This document shows positions 15,525 through 25,272 of a stretch of DNA of 64,000 bases, piece after piece. The position numbers were made by a program, and so were the translations under genes. The notes below the pieces were generated by a model that was given only the letters and a program-made list of their open reading frames with translations, was not told where the DNA came from and did not search any database. The DNA is from Dyadobacter linearis (GTDB lineage: Bacteria; Bacteroidota; Bacteroidia; Cytophagales; Spirosomataceae): assembly GCF_907165045.1 (NCBI RefSeq), contig NZ_CAJRAU010000001.1, positions 1,116,001 to 1,180,000 on the forward strand, given 5' to 3'. Numbering within the stretch: the first letter of the stretch is position 1; the number at the start of each line of letters is the position of its first letter.

Positions 15525-17360
15525 ATGTGTAAATATCTGTTGCTGTTTCTTCTACTTACGACCCTTGCATCGGCCCAAAATCCCGATAGCGTGTCTGTTT
15601 ACAGCAGGGACAGTATCCGTTACACAAACCTGAAAGCACGGATGTCCAAAACCAAGTTCTCGAAGGCGGTTTACAGATTGTTGTTCAGGGACGTATATAA
15701 TCAGGGTAAGGTTAAGGAAGTAAAAGAGATCGAAACCAATCCGTTCACACCCTATGAAGGGATGGTGATCCGTACAATATATATCCGGCAACTCGATATT
15801 ATGGGTGAGTCCGTGTACGACACCACACGTAAAGGAAACCGCCTCCAACGATTTCTCAGCAAAAGGCTCCATACGAATACCAGGGAAGGTATTATCCGAA
15901 AATCATTTTTGCTCTTCTCCGAAGGCGACGACATTCAGGCGCAGACTTTGAAAGATAACGAGCGTTTGCTCCGGGAAAACCGTACTATCCTCGATGCCCG
16001 GATCATCGTAGTGCCGCGAACAGATGTGACCTGGATGGCCGATGTGGTGGTTTTGGTGCAAGATTCATGGTCGCTGAATTTTGCGGGCGGATTCAGTTCT
16101 TTCAATAAGTTCAATCTGGCAGTGGAGAATATAAATGTGCGCGGTACTACTCATTCGCAGCGAACGGGAATCCGCTGGAACTCCAATGACACTATTCAGA
16201 AATTTCAGTTCAGGACCATTTACACGGTCCCTTATATTGGCAAAACCTTTATAACCGGGCAAGCCAACTTTATTTATGAGCGCGACCTGAAAGAACAATC
16301 GATACGACTTTACCGGCGGTTTTTAACCAACGAAACCAAGTATGCAGGTGCATTTGAACTCGGGCATATTAAAGTACAGCAATATAGAAGGCGGCTGGAC
16401 GATATCGATGTGGTGATCCAGTACCCTACCGAATACAAGTTTTACGATGCCTGGATCGGCCGATCTTTCAAATTCCCTTTTCCGAACAGTCCGCTGGCCA
16501 AGAATTCACGGATCGTGACGGCGATCCGTCATAACAAGTATAGTTTCGACGAGCGCCCGCAGGTCGCGCCCGACCTGAATAAGATCTACTGGAACCGCAG
16601 TGCGACGCTCGTCAGTCTGGGTTATTCCAACCGTAACTATAAAAGGGACGTTTTGATATATGGTTTTGGTAGAACGGAAGACGTTCCGATCGGGCACCTT
16701 TTTGCATTGACGCTCGGCCAGGAAAACACGCAGTTCGGGGCGAGGGGCTATGCCGGTGTTCAATATGCGACCGGCCAATATCTGGCGCATAACCTGGGCT
16801 ATATGTACGCACTTGCCAATGTAGGTACCTATTCAAAAAACGGAAAAGCGCAGCAGGGTGTGCTCAGCGGCCAGCTCAATTATATTAGTAACCTTATTCC
16901 CTTCCGTTACAGCTTTTTCCGGCAGTTTCTCACATTCCGCTACACACATGGAATCCGCCGCGACCCGCTCGACTACCTGAATATCAGTGGCGAACAAGGA
17001 ATTCGCGGTATAAATAACGATCAGCTGATCGGTACGAAGCGGCTTACGGTAGGCACCGAAACGGTCTTTTTCTCTGACAAAAGTTTACTGGGATTTCGTA
17101 TTGCCTATTTCGTATTTGCCGACCTGGGGCTCGTAAATGGTGTTTCTTCTTTGTGGGACGGGCCGCTTTACCAGGGTTACGGGTTGGGTCTGCGGTTCCG
17201 TAATGAAAACCTGGCTGTCAACACATTCCAGATCAGGGTAGGTTTTTATCCCAATATCCCCGGCAACTCGGCGCCTTGGCGTTTTGGTGCGAGCGGCAAC
17301 GTTCCGCTCAGGCTGCGCGACTTCGATATCTCTGCCCCGTCGATCGTTCCCTTGCAGTAA
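15525..17360 (+). CDS. BamA/TamA-like outer-membrane protein with N-terminal POTRA-like domain
   Basis: A 611-residue exported protein. The signal peptide starts at ATG 15525 (MCKYLLLFLLLTTLASAQ). Residues about 60-170 (GMVIRTIYIRQLDIMG ... FLLFSEGDDIQAQTLKDNERLLRENRTILDARIIVVP) have the helix-strand pattern of POTRA domains in Omp85 proteins. The rest (SLNFAGGFSSFNKFNLAVENINVRGTTHSQ onwards) is a long series of amphipathic strands ending in aromatic residues, with a late RIAYFVFADLGLV segment typical of Omp85 barrels. It is smaller than BamA and has only one or two POTRA units, so it is more likely a TamA-like or lineage-specific member. Exact substrate unknown. Confidence 0.72.
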   Translation: MCKYLLLFLLLTTLASAQNPDSVSVYSRDSIRYTNLKARMSKTKFSKAVYRLLFRDVYNQGKVKEVKEIETNPFTPYEGMVIRTIYIRQLDIMGESVYDTTRKGNRLQRFLSKRLHTNTREGIIRKSFLLFSEGDDIQAQTLKDNERLLRENRTILDARIIVVPRTDVTWMADVVVLVQDSWSLNFAGGFSSFNKFNLAVENINVRGTTHSQRTGIRWNSNDTIQKFQFRTIYTVPYIGKTFITGQANFIYERDLKEQSIRLYRRFLTNETKYAGAFELGHIKVQQYRRRLDDIDVVIQYPTEYKFYDAWIGRSFKFPFPNSPLAKNSRIVTAIRHNKYSFDERPQVAPDLNKIYWNRSATLVSLGYSNRNYKRDVLIYGFGRTEDVPIGHLFALTLGQENTQFGARGYAGVQYATGQYLAHNLGYMYALANVGTYSKNGKAQQGVLSGQLNYISNLIPFRYSFFRQFLTFRYTHGIRRDPLDYLNISGEQGIRGINNDQLIGTKRLTVGTETVFFSDKSLLGFRIAYFVFADLGLVNGVSSLWDGPLYQGYGLGLRFRNENLAVNTFQIRVGFYPNIPGNSAPWRFGASGNVPLRLRDFDISAPSIVPLQ

Positions 17361-17458
17361 TTCTTTATAATTTTCTTAAAATCAATACATTAGGTAACAA
17401 TACCTAAATTTTTGCAGTTATTTCCGCAAACCTTCCCTCCTTTTTCAGATATGTGAAT

Positions 17459-17466
17459 TAACTTTG
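17459..17466 (+). promoter_or_regulatory. Candidate carB -7 box
   Basis: TAACTTTG matches TAnnTTTG exactly. The -33 region is only T-rich. Transcription from here would leave a leader of about 90 bases before the GTG start of carB and would make an upstream in-frame start impossible. Confidence 0.45.
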
Positions 17467-17561
17467 TGGAATTTTTGGACGTACCCCTCCGCCGACCAGG
17501 CCAGGCAACCCCAAAAGTTGTTAGCGTATTTCCTTTATTTCTACAAAAATTACAATCTGCT

Positions 17562-20405
17562 GTGCCCAAAAATACGAATATCAAATCCGTTCTGATTATC
17601 GGTTCAGGTCCCATTGTTATAGGTCAGGCTTGTGAATTTGACTACTCAGGTTCTCAGGCTGCGAGATCGCTTCGCGAGGAAGGAATCGAAGTAGTTTTGA
17701 TCAATTCCAACCCGGCAACGATCATGACTGACCCGATCAGCGCAGACCATGTGTATCTGTTACCCTTGGAGAAGAAGTATATCGTCGAAATTCTCGAAAA
17801 ACACAAAGCACTAGGCAGGCCGATCGACGCGGTATTGCCGACGATGGGCGGACAAACTGCATTAAACCTGGCTATCGACTGCGATAAAGCCGGGATTTGG
17901 AAAAAATACGAAGTGGAGATTATCGGTGTGGATATCAAAGCGATTGAAACTACCGAGGATAGAGAAAAATTCCGGTTAAAAATGCTTGAACTGGGCGTGA
18001 ACGTTTGTAAGGGACGCACGGCCAGGTCATTTCTGGAAGGAAAAGAGATCGCGCAGGAAATCGGTTTCCCGCTGGTTATCCGCCCTTCATATACTTTGGG
18101 AGGTACTGGTGGCGGTTTTGTGGAGAAAGAAGAAGATTTTGATAAAGCACTGAATTACGGTCTGCACGCATCGCCGGTACACGAAGTACTGGTGGAACAA
18201 AGTGTAATGGGCTGGAAGGAATACGAGCTCGAATTGCTGCGTGACAACAATGGCAACGTGATCATTATCTGTTCGATCGAGAACTTCGATCCGATGGGTG
18301 TGCATACCGGCGACAGTATTACGGTTGCGCCAGCTATGACGCTGCCTGATACGCTTTACCAGCAAATGCGCGATCTGGCTATCAAAATGATGAACGGGAT
18401 CGGCAAATTTGCGGGAGGCTGTAATGTACAGTTCTCGGTAAACCCTGCCGACGATATGATCATCGCGATCGAAATCAACCCGCGCGTGTCACGTTCTTCC
18501 GCCCTAGCCTCCAAAGCGACGGGTTATCCTATTGCCAAGATCGCTGCCAAAATGGCGATCGGCTATAACCTCGACGAATTGATCAACCCGATCACGGGAA
18601 GTACCTCTGCGTTCTTCGAACCGTCGATTGACTACGTAATTGTAAAAGTACCGCGCTGGAACTTCGATAAATTCCAGGGCGCTGACCGCACACTTGGCTT
18701 GCAGATGAAATCTGTTGGTGAAGCGATGGGTATCGGACGGAATTTCCAGGAAGCTTTGCAAAAAGCTTGTCAGTCGCTGGAAATACGCAGAAATGGTTTG
18801 GGCGCTGACGGCCGCGAACTGCGCGATCAGGAAGCGATCAAATACAGCCTGAAACACCCGAGCTGGGACCGTCTGTTCCATATTTACGACGCATTCAAAA
18901 TTGGATTGTCTTTCAAAACAATTCAGAACCTGACCAGAATCGACGCCTGGTTCCTGCGCCAGATTGAAGAACTGATCGAGCTGGAACACCAGATCGAAAA
19001 GTTTGACCTGGAAGATCTGCCGAAAGAACTGTTGCTTACAGCCAAGCAAAAAGGCTACGCCGACCGCCAGATCGCGCATTTATTAGGAACAAAAGAAAGT
19101 AAGGTTTACGACCGCAGAAAAGCACTTGGTATCAAACGTGTTTACAAATGTGTAGATACCTGCGCGGCGGAATTTGAAGCAAAAACACCTTACTACTACT
19201 CTACTTTCAACACATCACAGGAATATCCTGATAACGAATCGATCGTAAGCGACCGTAAGAAAGTGGTAGTACTGGGTTCAGGTCCGAACAGGATTGGTCA
19301 GGGTATTGAATTTGACTACTCCTGCGTGCACGGTGTACTTGCTGCCAAAGAGGCTGGTTACGAGACCATTATGATCAACTGTAATCCGGAAACAGTTTCG
19401 ACCGACCCAGATATTTCAGATAAACTTTACTTCGAGCCTGTTTTCTGGGAGCACGTTTTCGACATTATCGAGCACGAAAAACCGGAAGGTGTAATTGTAC
19501 AGCTCGGCGGCCAAACAGCTTTGAAAATGGCTGAGAAACTGGAAAAATACGGTGTAAAGATCATCGGTACCAGCTACCATTCACTCGACTGGGCAGAAGA
19601 CCGCGGCCGGTTCTCTTCGCTTTTGGAAGAACTTGAAATCCCGTTCCCGAAATTCGGAACTGTACGTACTTCTGATGCGGCGGTAGAACTTTCGAGAAAC
19701 CTGGGCTTCCCGCTGCTGGTTCGTCCAAGCTACGTGTTGGGTGGACAGAGCATGAAGATCGTGATCAACGAGAAAGAACTGGAACAGCACGTTGTGAAGA
19801 TCCTGCACGATATTCCTGATAATAATATCCTCCTCGATCACTTCCTGGAAGGCGCTTTGGAGGCAGAAGCTGATGCGATCTGCGACGGCGAAGATGCTTA
19901 CATTATTGGTGTGATGGAGCATATTGAGCCGGCGGGTATCCACTCCGGAGATTCGCACGCAGCATTGCCACCATTCGATCTGACAGCAGACGAAATTCGC
20001 CAGATTGAAGAACATACCCGCAAAATAGCGCTGGCGATGAGCGTGAAAGGATTGATTAATGTTCAGTTCGCGGTTAAAAATGGCGTTGTATACGTGATCG
20101 AAGCGAATCCAAGAGCTTCGAGAACGGTACCTTTCATTTGCAAAGCTTACCAGGAACCTTATGTTAACTATGCGACGAAACTGATGCTGGGAGACAAAAA
20201 GATCTCTGATTTCAATTTCAAACCAGTGAAAAAAGGCTGGGCGATCAAGATTCCGGTATTCTCATTCAATAAATTCCCGAATGTAAATAAGGAGCTTGGT
20301 CCGGAGATGAAATCGACGGGAGAAGCGATCTACTTTATAGATGATTTGCAGGACGACTTCTTTCAAAAGATTTATGGAGAAAGAAATCTGTACCTGAGCC
20401 GGTAG
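17562..20405 (+). CDS. carB: Carbamoyl-phosphate synthase large subunit (short form without MGS domain)
   Basis: A 947-residue ligase that makes carbamoyl phosphate from bicarbonate, ammonia (tunnelled from CarA) and two ATP, feeding arginine and pyrimidine synthesis. GTG 17562 was chosen because it yields the canonical beginning [21 protein letters not shown]. The open frame upstream lacks family similarity and contains the promoter-like box. Two ATP-grasp halves are clear: the first with [10 protein letters not shown] and [10 protein letters not shown], the second starting at [22 protein letters not shown] with [11 protein letters not shown] and SYVLGGQSM. The chain ends at about the point where E. 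coli CarB begins its MGS allosteric domain, so UMP/ornithine-type control through that domain is absent. carA is not adjacent. Confidence 0.96.
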   Translation: MPKNTNIKSVLIIGSGPIVIGQACEFDYSGSQAARSLREEGIEVVLINSNPATIMTDPISADHVYLLPLEKKYIVEILEKHKALGRPIDAVLPTMGGQTALNLAIDCDKAGIWKKYEVEIIGVDIKAIETTEDREKFRLKMLELGVNVCKGRTARSFLEGKEIAQEIGFPLVIRPSYTLGGTGGGFVEKEEDFDKALNYGLHASPVHEVLVEQSVMGWKEYELELLRDNNGNVIIICSIENFDPMGVHTGDSITVAPAMTLPDTLYQQMRDLAIKMMNGIGKFAGGCNVQFSVNPADDMIIAIEINPRVSRSSALASKATGYPIAKIAAKMAIGYNLDELINPITGSTSAFFEPSIDYVIVKVPRWNFDKFQGADRTLGLQMKSVGEAMGIGRNFQEALQKACQSLEIRRNGLGADGRELRDQEAIKYSLKHPSWDRLFHIYDAFKIGLSFKTIQNLTRIDAWFLRQIEELIELEHQIEKFDLEDLPKELLLTAKQKGYADRQIAHLLGTKESKVYDRRKALGIKRVYKCVDTCAAEFEAKTPYYYSTFNTSQEYPDNESIVSDRKKVVVLGSGPNRIGQGIEFDYSCVHGVLAAKEAGYETIMINCNPETVSTDPDISDKLYFEPVFWEHVFDIIEHEKPEGVIVQLGGQTALKMAEKLEKYGVKIIGTSYHSLDWAEDRGRFSSLLEELEIPFPKFGTVRTSDAAVELSRNLGFPLLVRPSYVLGGQSMKIVINEKELEQHVVKILHDIPDNNILLDHFLEGALEAEADAICDGEDAYIIGVMEHIEPAGIHSGDSHAALPPFDLTADEIRQIEEHTRKIALAMSVKGLINVQFAVKNGVVYVIEANPRASRTVPFICKAYQEPYVNYATKLMLGDKKISDFNFKPVKKGWAIKIPVFSFNKFPNVNKELGPEMKSTGEAIYFIDDLQDDFFQKIYGERNLYLSR

Positions 20406-20429
20406 CAGAAGCATTCAGATAAATTTACC

Positions 20430-20463
20430 GTGGCGTGCAGAGCAATTTGCACGCCACTTTTTT
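20430..20463 (+). terminator. Intrinsic terminator after carB
   Basis: A perfect 10-bp stem (GTGGCGTGCA with TGCACGCCAC) encloses an 8-base loop and is followed by six T residues, 25 bases after the carB stop. Confidence 0.92.
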
Positions 20464-20542
20464 GTTTGTGTAAGTCACCTTCCCTATACACATTTTGTAG
20501 AAAAACTTGTATTTTCGGGCACTTTTGTAACTCCTCTTAAAC

Positions 20543-23500
20543 ATGCTCAAATTTTACCCCTGCATTATTGCATTGCTCTTGCTTTGCTCTCGTTCTTTTG
20601 CGCAGAATAATTCCATTAACATTGACCATAACTATCTTACTTCGTCTGTTTGCGTCAATACAACCTTCAAGCTGCCCGTAATCTCGTCAGGAACTTTCAA
20701 TGCAGACAATAAGTACACTGTACAAATCCGTAAACTTTACGCGAACAACATCAGTGCAGAAATTCCTGCAGTGCTGGTCGGCGGGAACCTTGAATTCAAA
20801 ATTTCGGATTCGGTTACATTCGGCAACTCCTACATTCAAATGCGCGCAATTACCTCATCTCCAAAGGCACAGAGCGATTGGAGCTCTTCCATCGGCGTGC
20901 ATTCCAAGGGACGCGTTGTATTGAACCCTCCCGGCAAATCCGATACCCTGAATGCATACGACCGCGTGGAGATTCTGCTGCAGGGTACCAACTTTCAGGA
21001 AGGGCGTGTGACTTTGAGTGATAGCAGTAAGATCAGCATTTACTCGAACGACGGTATTTTTGCTCAACCATATACCCTTACCGTCCCAGCCAGCGGCACT
21101 TATAGCATCGCGCATGCGGAGAACTTTTGCGGTGCAATGGAGATAAGTGGAAGTTATACTGCGGTTGTTAACAAAACCTCTGTTAAGACCATGCTCGTCA
21201 CCCCGTCCGCGCTTTGCGAAAACAGTGAGGTTTCGGTCAGGATATCAACAAATGGAGAAGCTTTCACGAACGCAACTAAATACAAGGTCCGGTTTCTTCG
21301 CTATGCAAGCAGCGGGGAAATGCCTGCGGTACTGGAAGCACCTGCCACCGTTGATGGAAATTTACTTAAGACAAGATTTCCATCCAATGCAAATATTAAT
21401 GTTAATGCGAGTTACAATGTGCAGGTTGTCACGGAAAATCCGGCAACGGTTTCCTCTATTTACCAGCTTCCGATCCAGGTTTGGGCAGCACCTAATGCGA
21501 CTTTCAATACCCAGAGCCAGACGATCAATTTTGCTGATCACATGCAACTTACGGTCAACATGACTGGGCTACCGCCTTACTCAGTTGAATTTACCGATGG
21601 TACGGTATACAATTCGAACAGCTCAACAGCTTACGTGTCCAACTATCCCACAGCAGATCAGAATTATTCAATCAAATCTATCACTACCGGCTGCGGTAAA
21701 ACGGAGATCCGGGATCCGCAGGTAGTGGAGATCAAGGTCCGCCAGGGAATCAGAATTGATGATTCGCAAAGGCAGCTGATCTGTGCGGGGACACAAGGAA
21801 AAATCAAAGTATTGACCAATGTGAATTTTACAGGTTCCTCGCAATTTTTTGTAAAACTACATAATCAGTTCAATGGTGAAACGAGCACATTACCGGCAAG
21901 CAAGAACGGCGATTACATTGAATTTGCATTGCCGCCGCGTGAAAGCGGGTACGGAGGTTACGGTTATCAGATCATCACAACACAACCTGCCCTGCAAACA
22001 AACGTATCCTATAATGTAGTGCTGCAAACCATGCCGAATGTCCAGTATGCGGGCTTCAATGAAACTTACGTATATGAAAAGCCGCAGATGATTGCATTAA
22101 GGTACGGGCTGACAGGCGGCTCGCCTTACAAGATCGAATATGTAGACGGGACAGCCGCTGAATATGAATACGAGGGAAATATTGCGGGTAAAGATTTTTT
22201 CCTGAAATCAGATACAGAGTTCAAGATCAAATCGATCAGCAACAGCTGTTTTTCAAATGATAATCCGCGTTCTGTCAACCTTTCAGTAAAATCTACATCC
22301 GCGCCCGGGATCTATCTGGAACCGATCAAGAAGGAAATCTGCGAAAACGATAGTATTGAAATTGTATTCGGCACGGTCGGGTCCTTTAATGCAGGAAACA
22401 AGTTTTACATTCAGGGTTATGGAAATTGCTGTGAGTTCCAAACCCTCCAAACCATTGAGAGTGGCGGGACTTACAGGGTTAAAATAAAATCAAATTACTC
22501 GTATTCAAATAACGGCGGAGTACGGATTGCGTCAACAAATCCGGTATTATTCAGTGAGGTTCAGTCGACTACATTGCAGCAGCCGCTCTCGAACATTACC
22601 ATTTACCCTGAAACAACTGCCGAAAATCCTACGGTATTCCTTGCCAGCGGAGGCGGGTACGTTACGGTAAGATCGCAGACAAGCAGCATTTCACAGGCAA
22701 CCTATTCCATTGACGGAGGTGCCGACCAGGTCTATAATTCAACAAATACCGGAAGTAGCTCCATCGAAGTGCCCATTAAATCGCCGGTTGGAAAGATGGC
22801 TGTTTACAAGATCAAATCCGTAGCGAATACATGCGGAAGTGTGCCCGTGAACCTCAGTGCGCACCTGATCCCTGCTGCATACCGCATTCAACTTACTTCC
22901 TATTATAACAATAGTTACTTCTGTCCCGGCGACCCAATTTCCGTATCCTTCGGGGTGAGTGATGGTCAAGCTTCGTCGGGAGCAACTTTCGACCTGGAAT
23001 TCACCAAACAAAATACAACTGATAAGACGATTATTGTAAAGGGCGGTGCCGTACCTGCATTGAATGGATTTATCCCGGCAAATCTGGCTGCTGGCTACTA
23101 TTCTGTTAGGGTAGTTTCATCAGACGGCCCCGTTACTGACAGTTATTCAGTCCAGGTCAGTGAGCCGGCAACGGTTAATCTGGTTACCGAAAACATGAGT
23201 GATAATATTACAGTGGAAGCAGGACAAACGGTGATCCTGAAACTGATATTCACCGGCAGCAATCCCTGGACTACAATCTGGCAGGATAATTCTACTGCCA
23301 ACTACTATTCCGGCAACCAGGAGAATGTTTACGTATATCCGCAGAAATCGCAGCAATATGCAATCAAAATGATCTCAAATGCTTGCGGATACGGTACTGC
23401 TTCGGGTTCGGTAAAAGTATCCGTCAAGCCGCGTCTGACCATGCAGTCAAACACATCGTCGGTTTGTCCGGGCAACGCTGTCCGGATCAGTTACAGCCTG

Positions 23501-24805
23501 GCCGGAGAGGCCGATCTTTCTGATTCATATATCCGTTTTGTACTGACAGACCTTGATAAGAACGCCGAGATACCGCTTGATTCCACCAAAATAATCGCGG
23601 GTGATATCAACCTGAACATACCCGCTATACTGACAGGCAGCAGATATCAGATCAGAGGCATGGTAACAAAATATGCCCTAACCTCCGAGGTCAACGTATA
23701 CGTTACAACCAGGGCAGATTTGAGTATTAGCGGCAACACCACGATTAATAGCGGAACCTCAACGCAGCTTGCATTTAAATCAAGCAAAAGCACGGGATAT
23801 TTAGAATATACATTATCAGATGGAACCCGCGGCAGTTTTTACGCTTACCCGGGACAGATCAATTACGTCCGCGTGCAGCCCCGGCAAACTACTACCTACA
23901 CGATTTCCTCGGTTCGGAATGAGTGCGGAGCAGGAGACAGTTTCGGATCAGCAACCGTGGAGGTAAATCCGGTTTCAGCAAAAAGCGTGAGCGTCACGAG
24001 CTGGACTTCTCAGAGCAGTGCAGGTTTTTGTACCGGCGACACGATCGCAGTTTCTTACGCTACCCTGGGCACATTCACATCGGGCAATATGATGTCTGTA
24101 CAAATTTCAGACACAACGGGAAAGAACTTCCGGTCCATTACTACAATTGGAAACACGAACCCGCTCAAAGCTGTACTTCCGGCCGACCTTATCCCAAATG
24201 GACAATACAGAATGCGCGTGGCTGCGAGCGATCCGGGAACAGCCAGCGGAGCTTATGAATTTGCAATGGTTGCAGGGCAAAAAGCCAAAGCGCGGTTCGC
24301 TTCCGAATCGGTGATTTTTGACGGTAAAAACAATCCTAAAATCACAGTATTGCTGGAAGGCGGCGCTCCCTGGACTTATCAGTGGGGAACAGATCTGCTG
24401 ATCAACACGCGGCAGACCCACAACCCTACCGACGTAATTGAGCTTTTTCAGGCATCGCCAAACCAGTTTTACAGGCTTTTCAAAGTGTCTAACTATTGCG
24501 GATTTGGGACGATAGAAAGTCCTGGAACGGTGAGGGTAGAAATGGTAACCGCCTCCGAGCCTGCTCTTACATTCAAAGTTACCGTAGCTCCCAACCCTGC
24601 CCAGGAGGTGCTCAACGTCACATTTGAAAATGCAGCCGCATTGAAAAAAATTATTTTATATGATCTGAATGGAAGGATACTACGGCAATCGGAATCACGT
24701 AAAGCTGCTGAAGAGCTCAATATAGCTGCGCTGCAAAGTGGTATTTATGTGCTTATGGTAGAATCAAAAGGAAGAAAAAGCACATTTAAGATCGTAAAAC
24801 AGTAA
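20543..24805 (+). CDS. Giant secreted repeat protein with type IX secretion sorting domain
   Basis: A 1,420-residue secreted protein. It has a signal peptide (MLKFYPCIIALLLLCSRSFAQ) and a C-terminal T9SS type A sorting domain: VAPNPAQEVLNVTF, then IILYDLNGRILRQSE, and IAALQSGIYVLMVESKGRKSTFKIVKQ. Such proteins are exported through PorV/SprA and anchored or released at the cell surface. Between them are seven diverged repeats of about 185 residues. Each opens with a Cys near a Gly/Asn-Asp step (residues about 36, 222, 412, 598, 791, 972 and 1161) and most close with an N-x-CG-like motif (NFCG, NTCG, NACG, NECG, NYCG). The strand pattern suggests Ig-like or PKD-like double modules, probably an adhesin or surface-layer fibre. 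No catalytic domain is seen. Confidence 0.9.
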   Translation: MLKFYPCIIALLLLCSRSFAQNNSINIDHNYLTSSVCVNTTFKLPVISSGTFNADNKYTVQIRKLYANNISAEIPAVLVGGNLEFKISDSVTFGNSYIQMRAITSSPKAQSDWSSSIGVHSKGRVVLNPPGKSDTLNAYDRVEILLQGTNFQEGRVTLSDSSKISIYSNDGIFAQPYTLTVPASGTYSIAHAENFCGAMEISGSYTAVVNKTSVKTMLVTPSALCENSEVSVRISTNGEAFTNATKYKVRFLRYASSGEMPAVLEAPATVDGNLLKTRFPSNANINVNASYNVQVVTENPATVSSIYQLPIQVWAAPNATFNTQSQTINFADHMQLTVNMTGLPPYSVEFTDGTVYNSNSSTAYVSNYPTADQNYSIKSITTGCGKTEIRDPQVVEIKVRQGIRIDDSQRQLICAGTQGKIKVLTNVNFTGSSQFFVKLHNQFNGETSTLPASKNGDYIEFALPPRESGYGGYGYQIITTQPALQTNVSYNVVLQTMPNVQYAGFNETYVYEKPQMIALRYGLTGGSPYKIEYVDGTAAEYEYEGNIAGKDFFLKSDTEFKIKSISNSCFSNDNPRSVNLSVKSTSAPGIYLEPIKKEICENDSIEIVFGTVGSFNAGNKFYIQGYGNCCEFQTLQTIESGGTYRVKIKSNYSYSNNGGVRIASTNPVLFSEVQSTTLQQPLSNITIYPETTAENPTVFLASGGGYVTVRSQTSSISQATYSIDGGADQVYNSTNTGSSSIEVPIKSPVGKMAVYKIKSVANTCGSVPVNLSAHLIPAAYRIQLTSYYNNSYFCPGDPISVSFGVSDGQASSGATFDLEFTKQNTTDKTIIVKGGAVPALNGFIPANLAAGYYSVRVVSSDGPVTDSYSVQVSEPATVNLVTENMSDNITVEAGQTVILKLIFTGSNPWTTIWQDNSTANYYSGNQENVYVYPQKSQQYAIKMISNACGYGTASGSVKVSVKPRLTMQSNTSSVCPGNAVRISYSLAGEADLSDSYIRFVLTDLDKNAEIPLDSTKIIAGDINLNIPAILTGSRYQIRGMVTKYALTSEVNVYVTTRADLSISGNTTINSGTSTQLAFKSSKSTGYLEYTLSDGTRGSFYAYPGQINYVRVQPRQTTTYTISSVRNECGAGDSFGSATVEVNPVSAKSVSVTSWTSQSSAGFCTGDTIAVSYATLGTFTSGNMMSVQISDTTGKNFRSITTIGNTNPLKAVLPADLIPNGQYRMRVAASDPGTASGAYEFAMVAGQKAKARFASESVIFDGKNNPKITVLLEGGAPWTYQWGTDLLINTRQTHNPTDVIELFQASPNQFYRLFKVSNYCGFGTIESPGTVRVEMVTASEPALTFKVTVAPNPAQEVLNVTFENAAALKKIILYDLNGRILRQSESRKAAEELNIAALQSGIYVLMVESKGRKSTFKIVKQ

Positions 24806-24829
24806 ACATACTCGGTTTCCCGACTCAAC

Positions 24830-24861
24830 AAAAAACCGGCACTGAAAAGCGCCGGTTTTTT
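24830..24861. terminator. Bidirectional terminator
   Basis: AAAAACCGGC (24831-24840) pairs with GCCGGTTTTT (24851-24860) around a 10-base loop, with A and T runs on either side. It lies between the convergent T9SS protein gene and DUF4834 gene and can serve both. Confidence 0.9.
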
Positions 24862-24880
24862 ATTTCAAAATATTTTAGTA

Positions 24881-25135
24881 CTACTTAACCTCTTCGTAGT
24901 CAACATATTCACCACCTCCAAATCTCGAAGACTGATCCTTGTTCGGGGGAGTATTGTCGACTCTCACTCCATTCCTTGTTTTCTGCTCCTGTTGTTTCTG
25001 ATGCGCACGGAATATTCTTTCCTGCTCCTTCACCAGCTTCCGTCCTACAAGCAAATGGAAAATGAAGTTTCTAAAAAAAGGGACGAATGCTAACAAAAGC
25101 AGGAATATGAGAATTATATTAAATACAAGTTTCAT
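24881..25135 (-). CDS. DUF4834 family small membrane protein
   Basis: An 84-residue protein with one N-terminal membrane helix (about residues 3-24, very Leu/Phe-rich), a basic juxtamembrane stretch (GRKLVKEQERIFRAHQKQQEQKTR) and the conserved C-terminal YVDYEEVK that marks the DUF4834 family of Bacteroidota. Function unknown. It lies downstream of bshA on the same strand, with a 137-base gap, so the two may share a transcript. Confidence 0.82.
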   Translation of the reverse strand: MKLVFNIILIFLLLLAFVPFFRNFIFHLLVGRKLVKEQERIFRAHQKQQEQKTRNGVRVDNTPPNKDQSSRFGGGEYVDYEEVK

Positions 25136-25272
25136 TTTTCAAAAGTTTTCTTCTCTGTATAACGCAAACCTAAGTAAAATAGCACACTAATATAAAGAAA
25201 ATCCTAGCGAATGAGGCATTCTGGCTGTGGAAAGGTCCGAGCCGGTTATAAGCGGCCCGCTCCGTTTTCACA

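Noticed and set aside
17466..17561. An upstream in-frame extension of carB
   Set aside because: The extra 32 residues are unlike CarB and the frame start coincides with the last base of a perfect -7 box; GTG 17562 gives the canonical N-terminus.
18504..19079. A 191-codon open frame on the minus strand inside carB
   Set aside because: It lies opposite a highly conserved CarB segment and its translation resembles no protein family.
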